Shown here one piece after another: positions 61,257 through 64,000 of a DNA stretch of 64,000 nt. This DNA comes from Anisodus tanguticus (taxonomy: Eukaryota; Streptophyta; Magnoliopsida; Solanales; Solanaceae). The stretch covers positions 1 through 64,000 of the forward strand of contig JAVYJV010000046.1 of the NCBI GenBank assembly GCA_034509755.1. Direction: 5' to 3'. The position numbers were made by a program, and so were the translations under genes. The notes under the pieces are model-generated. The model had not been told where the DNA came from. It was given only the letters and a program-made list of their open reading frames with translations, and did no database searches. Each line of letters starts with the position of its first letter. Positions within the stretch are counted from its first letter, which is position 1.

Positions 61257-63675
61257 TCAGTTTTGGAAATCATTGTCCATGTTTTTAGTTAATAATTGTA
61301 GTTGTATTGTCTGAGGACAATGAGCTCTAATTTGTGGTTCATTTACTATATTTACTGGTGTAGAAGTAATAGTGTTATTTGTATTTAAAAGAGTTACATT
61401 TATATTAGACATTGGTTCTTGAAAACAGCTATTCATTAAAGATTTCGATGTAGAATTATTCTTATTGAAAGGCGTACAAAAATTATGACTTTGAAACACA
61501 TTATATAATTCAGAATTACAACCTATTGCATTAAATCCTTGTAGTATATTTGTATTGGAAGAACTTTCTAATACTGCTAGCATAGGTGTTTGATTTAAAA
61601 TTTTATAATCACAATTACTTAAATTATTATCATTAAACAAATCCTGCTTTTTCGATTGTTCGTTACAGGAATTAAAACCAAATTCTTTGTTATTTATTGA
61701 GCTTAAAGCTATTATTTGAGCAAGATTATCTGAAGATGAAGATTGTAAATTGACTTTAACTTGATCAATTTCATGACTTGTGTTTATATTTTCTGAATCG
61801 AAATTGTCTGTCGTTAAAAGATTGCAAATCGGCCTTGCTACTAAATGAGACAAAGGCGAACAATTTTGTCCATTATTCAAGTGATCTGCAAAGTAAGAAT
61901 TTTCATCTTTTATTAAATTTATTTCTTGAAATTCTGGACAATTACAATAAGGAGTTTGATCACTTAGACATTTTTCATTTAACTTGATCTGATTTTCTTC
62001 AGAAATATCATCTATACTTTTAGCAAAACTTATTGTGTTTGGTGTCAAACAAATATTAGAGTCTAAAATTTGATTATCACCAGAATTCAAAGGTAAACTA
62101 TTAAGTTTTTTTTTAGAAATGACTTCTTTATTTTTTGAAGTTTCATTTCGCTTCAAAATTTTTCGTTTTTGAATGCATTTATAGCCTAAAAAAAGCACAA
62201 AAACATTTACAAAAAGCATCAATAAACCGGCTGAAAAAATTGCAATCATTGCGTTTGTATAGATTAATGTTTTTTTTCCACTGTCAAAACTACTAATGCT
62301 GAAAAAAGAATTTGATAGACTTTTTTTGTGCTCATTTGTTTGATTTTTCAGTTCTATTCTAGATGAGAAACTATTTTCTCTATTACGAATTAAATTCCCT
62401 GTAAAACTAGTTGATTTCTCAAATTTTTTTTTCATATCGTTTGAGTCGTTTATTGGTGTTTCACTAATTAGTGTATTTAAAGAGCCTCCTCCTGGATCTG
62501 GAGATTCTATTGCAACATTATTGACTTGACTAGAATTTACTGTTTTTTGAATATAAGAAAATTTTAAATCTTCTTTACTCTTTTGTTTAATTAACTGGTT
62601 ATAATTTTTTATTTTCAAATCTAAATGCGCTATTAATTTAGATAAAAAAGAAGATACAAAAATAGTTTTATCTTCAAAACTTGTGTTATTTATCGTTTGT
62701 AATTTATCAATGAGTTGTTTTTCTAAATCAAAAAGAGTTGAAGCATTTAGGTTTTTATTTGTCTCTAAAAGTTCTAATAACTTTGAAATTTTTTCTAAAA
62801 AACTATTTTTTGTATTTGATGACATTATTTTCCATTGATTATCTAAAAAGAAAAAAATAAGAGTTAATTCAATATTAATTGAAATTTTTAATATATAATT
62901 AAGTTTTAAACATGTGTGTTTCAAAAATAAAATTAAGTTAATGAATTTTTTTAACAAAGAACAAACTTTTGTTTTTAAAAACAACATGTCAATAAAGCCA
63001 ACAGTCTTAAATTAATGATTTTAATATAATGATAAGTGATTTATCTAAAAAAAGCTTAATTAAAAATCGAACTTTTTTGCAATAAATTTTAAGCTAATCA
63101 AAACAAGTTTTTTTATATTTTCACTTTTACTTTAATTTAATTAGCTATGATAGGTTAAATTAAAATTATATTAGAATTCTTTTTTAGTTTTGTGTAATTA
63201 GGTTAAATTAATACGAATTGTATTTCTGTAAGATAATTTAATTAATTTACCGTTTTCTTAAGAATTAAAGCTTTTTTTACTTATTTCTTTAGATATTATT
63301 TTTTATAATTTTTGTAAAAATTTCAGGTATTAGATTAAATTTTTAAAAAAAAACTTATGTTTTATTTATGACTAGTGTTATGAAATAGTAATAAAAAAAA
63401 GAATATTTACCTAGTAGAAGAAACTTTTTAGAATTCAAATTATATTTTGGCCAAGTAAAATGCTCTTGTCTTTGTTTCTTGTTTAACAAAGTTGTAGGGT
63501 TACCAGTTTTAACAAAACTATAAACTGATGCAATCATAAGCTCAGTTTGTTTAATTTGATATAAATTTGTTTGATTAGTGCGAAATCTACCTAAACCATC
63601 AGTCACATTAAAATAATAACCAGCTAATGAGGAACCAAATAAAGAAGACAATTCTTCATCTTCAATATTATTTTT
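61257..63675 (-). CDS. NLGN: Neuroligin-like cholinesterase-domain adhesion protein, C-terminal part
   Basis: Neuroligins are postsynaptic adhesion proteins with an enzymatically dead esterase ectodomain, one membrane span and a cytoplasmic tail. Two exons seen: 63675-63411 and 62842-61257, with a 568 bp intron splitting an Asp codon. The first ends the esterase domain: EDEELSSLFGSSLAGYYFN, then SVYSFVKTGNPT and EHFTWPKYNLNSKKFLLL, the order seen at the end of this domain in neuroligins. The second gives a stalk, a membrane span (AMIAIFSAGLLMLFVNVFVLF, about 62185-62260), a basic stop-transfer KCIQKRKILKR and a tail of about 310 residues with CLTPNTISFAKSIDDI, resembling the neuroligin tail motif near SPDDIPxMTPNTI. 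The last residues are NDFQN, not a PDZ ligand. The 5' exons lie beyond the right edge. A related esterase-like adhesion protein is the alternative. Confidence 0.85.
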
Positions 63676-64000
63676 CTTAAATTAAAAAAAAAAAGAAATT
63701 TTATTCGTTTTTTATTGAAAACTATACATTTTTTAAAGCATGCTTAAATTAATCCTAAAATTATTCAAGCTTTTAAATAAGCTTTAATTAAAATAATGAT
63801 GAATTCAAATTTAATCATTAGGTTTTAAAATAAATTATTCAATATTTTTTACCCTATGTTTAATTAATCATCATTATAGAGACTAAATTTAATAGTTAAT
63901 TAAATTAAAAATGTATTGAAGAAAAAAATGATTGATAATCAAACTGATCAATTCAAAGTTTAAAAACATTAATACGAAAAACTTAAAAATTTACAAGTTT
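63676..64000. other. Start of an intron of the neuroligin-like gene
   Basis: AT-rich with no exon seen. As the preceding exon begins at 63675 with an acceptor (tttaag), this stretch should be intron that continues past the window. Confidence 0.55.

Noticed and set aside
61778..61987. Plus-strand 69-codon frame
   Set aside because: Antisense to the neuroligin-like tail exon.

Overview
The window is nuclear DNA from an invertebrate animal with an extremely A+T-rich genome (intergenic DNA well above 80% A+T by eye). The genes are typical of bilaterians: a MADD/Rab3-GEF, a neuroligin-like adhesion protein, a BTB zinc-finger factor and an animal-type SWEET transporter. Coding exons are split by very short introns, mostly 48-64 bp, with GTAA-type donors and T-rich acceptors. 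Proteins are rich in Asn, Lys and Ser. A rotifer or another small AT-rich invertebrate would fit, but that is inference from composition and architecture; the sequence does not name the species.

Layout, left to right. 1-4310 (-) is the N-terminal two thirds of a MADD homologue, running off the left edge and carrying several one-base frame breaks. 7371-8660 (-) is an intronless isovaleryl-CoA dehydrogenase. 10070-11080 (+) is isoprenylcysteine carboxyl methyltransferase (3 exons), tail-to-tail with a small heat-shock protein (11235-11690, -). 12661-14113 (-) is a ZIP zinc transporter (2 exons). 17423-17887 (-) is a small UMAD1-like ESCRT-I-associated protein. An 8 kb gene-poor stretch follows, with a few short composition islands. 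26664-29807 (+) is a 1047-residue BTB/AT-hook/C2H2 protein. 36860-38841 (-) is an AsnB-type asparagine synthetase (2 exons). A nearly 10 kb desert leads to three tandem CRAL-TRIO (Sec14-like) paralogues at 48781-54502 (-), all with one intron at the same place. 55767-56774 (-) is a four-exon SWEET sugar transporter. 57430-58440 holds decayed coding-like sequence. 61257-63675 (-) is the C-terminal part of a neuroligin-like protein whose 5' exons lie beyond the right edge.

The genes do not form a pathway or operon. The strongest local structure is the CRAL-TRIO array: copy 1 is a patchwork of blocks matching copy 3 or copy 2, as expected from gene conversion, and the 5' flanks are duplicated too. 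Other points worth a second look are four homopolymer frame breaks confined to MADD, CTCF/YY1-like AGATGGC words scattered through otherwise GC-free DNA, an asparagine synthetase that is not the vertebrate type, and a Smaug-type hairpin in the 3' region of the BTB gene. No rRNA, tRNA, CRISPR array or intact transposon was recognised.
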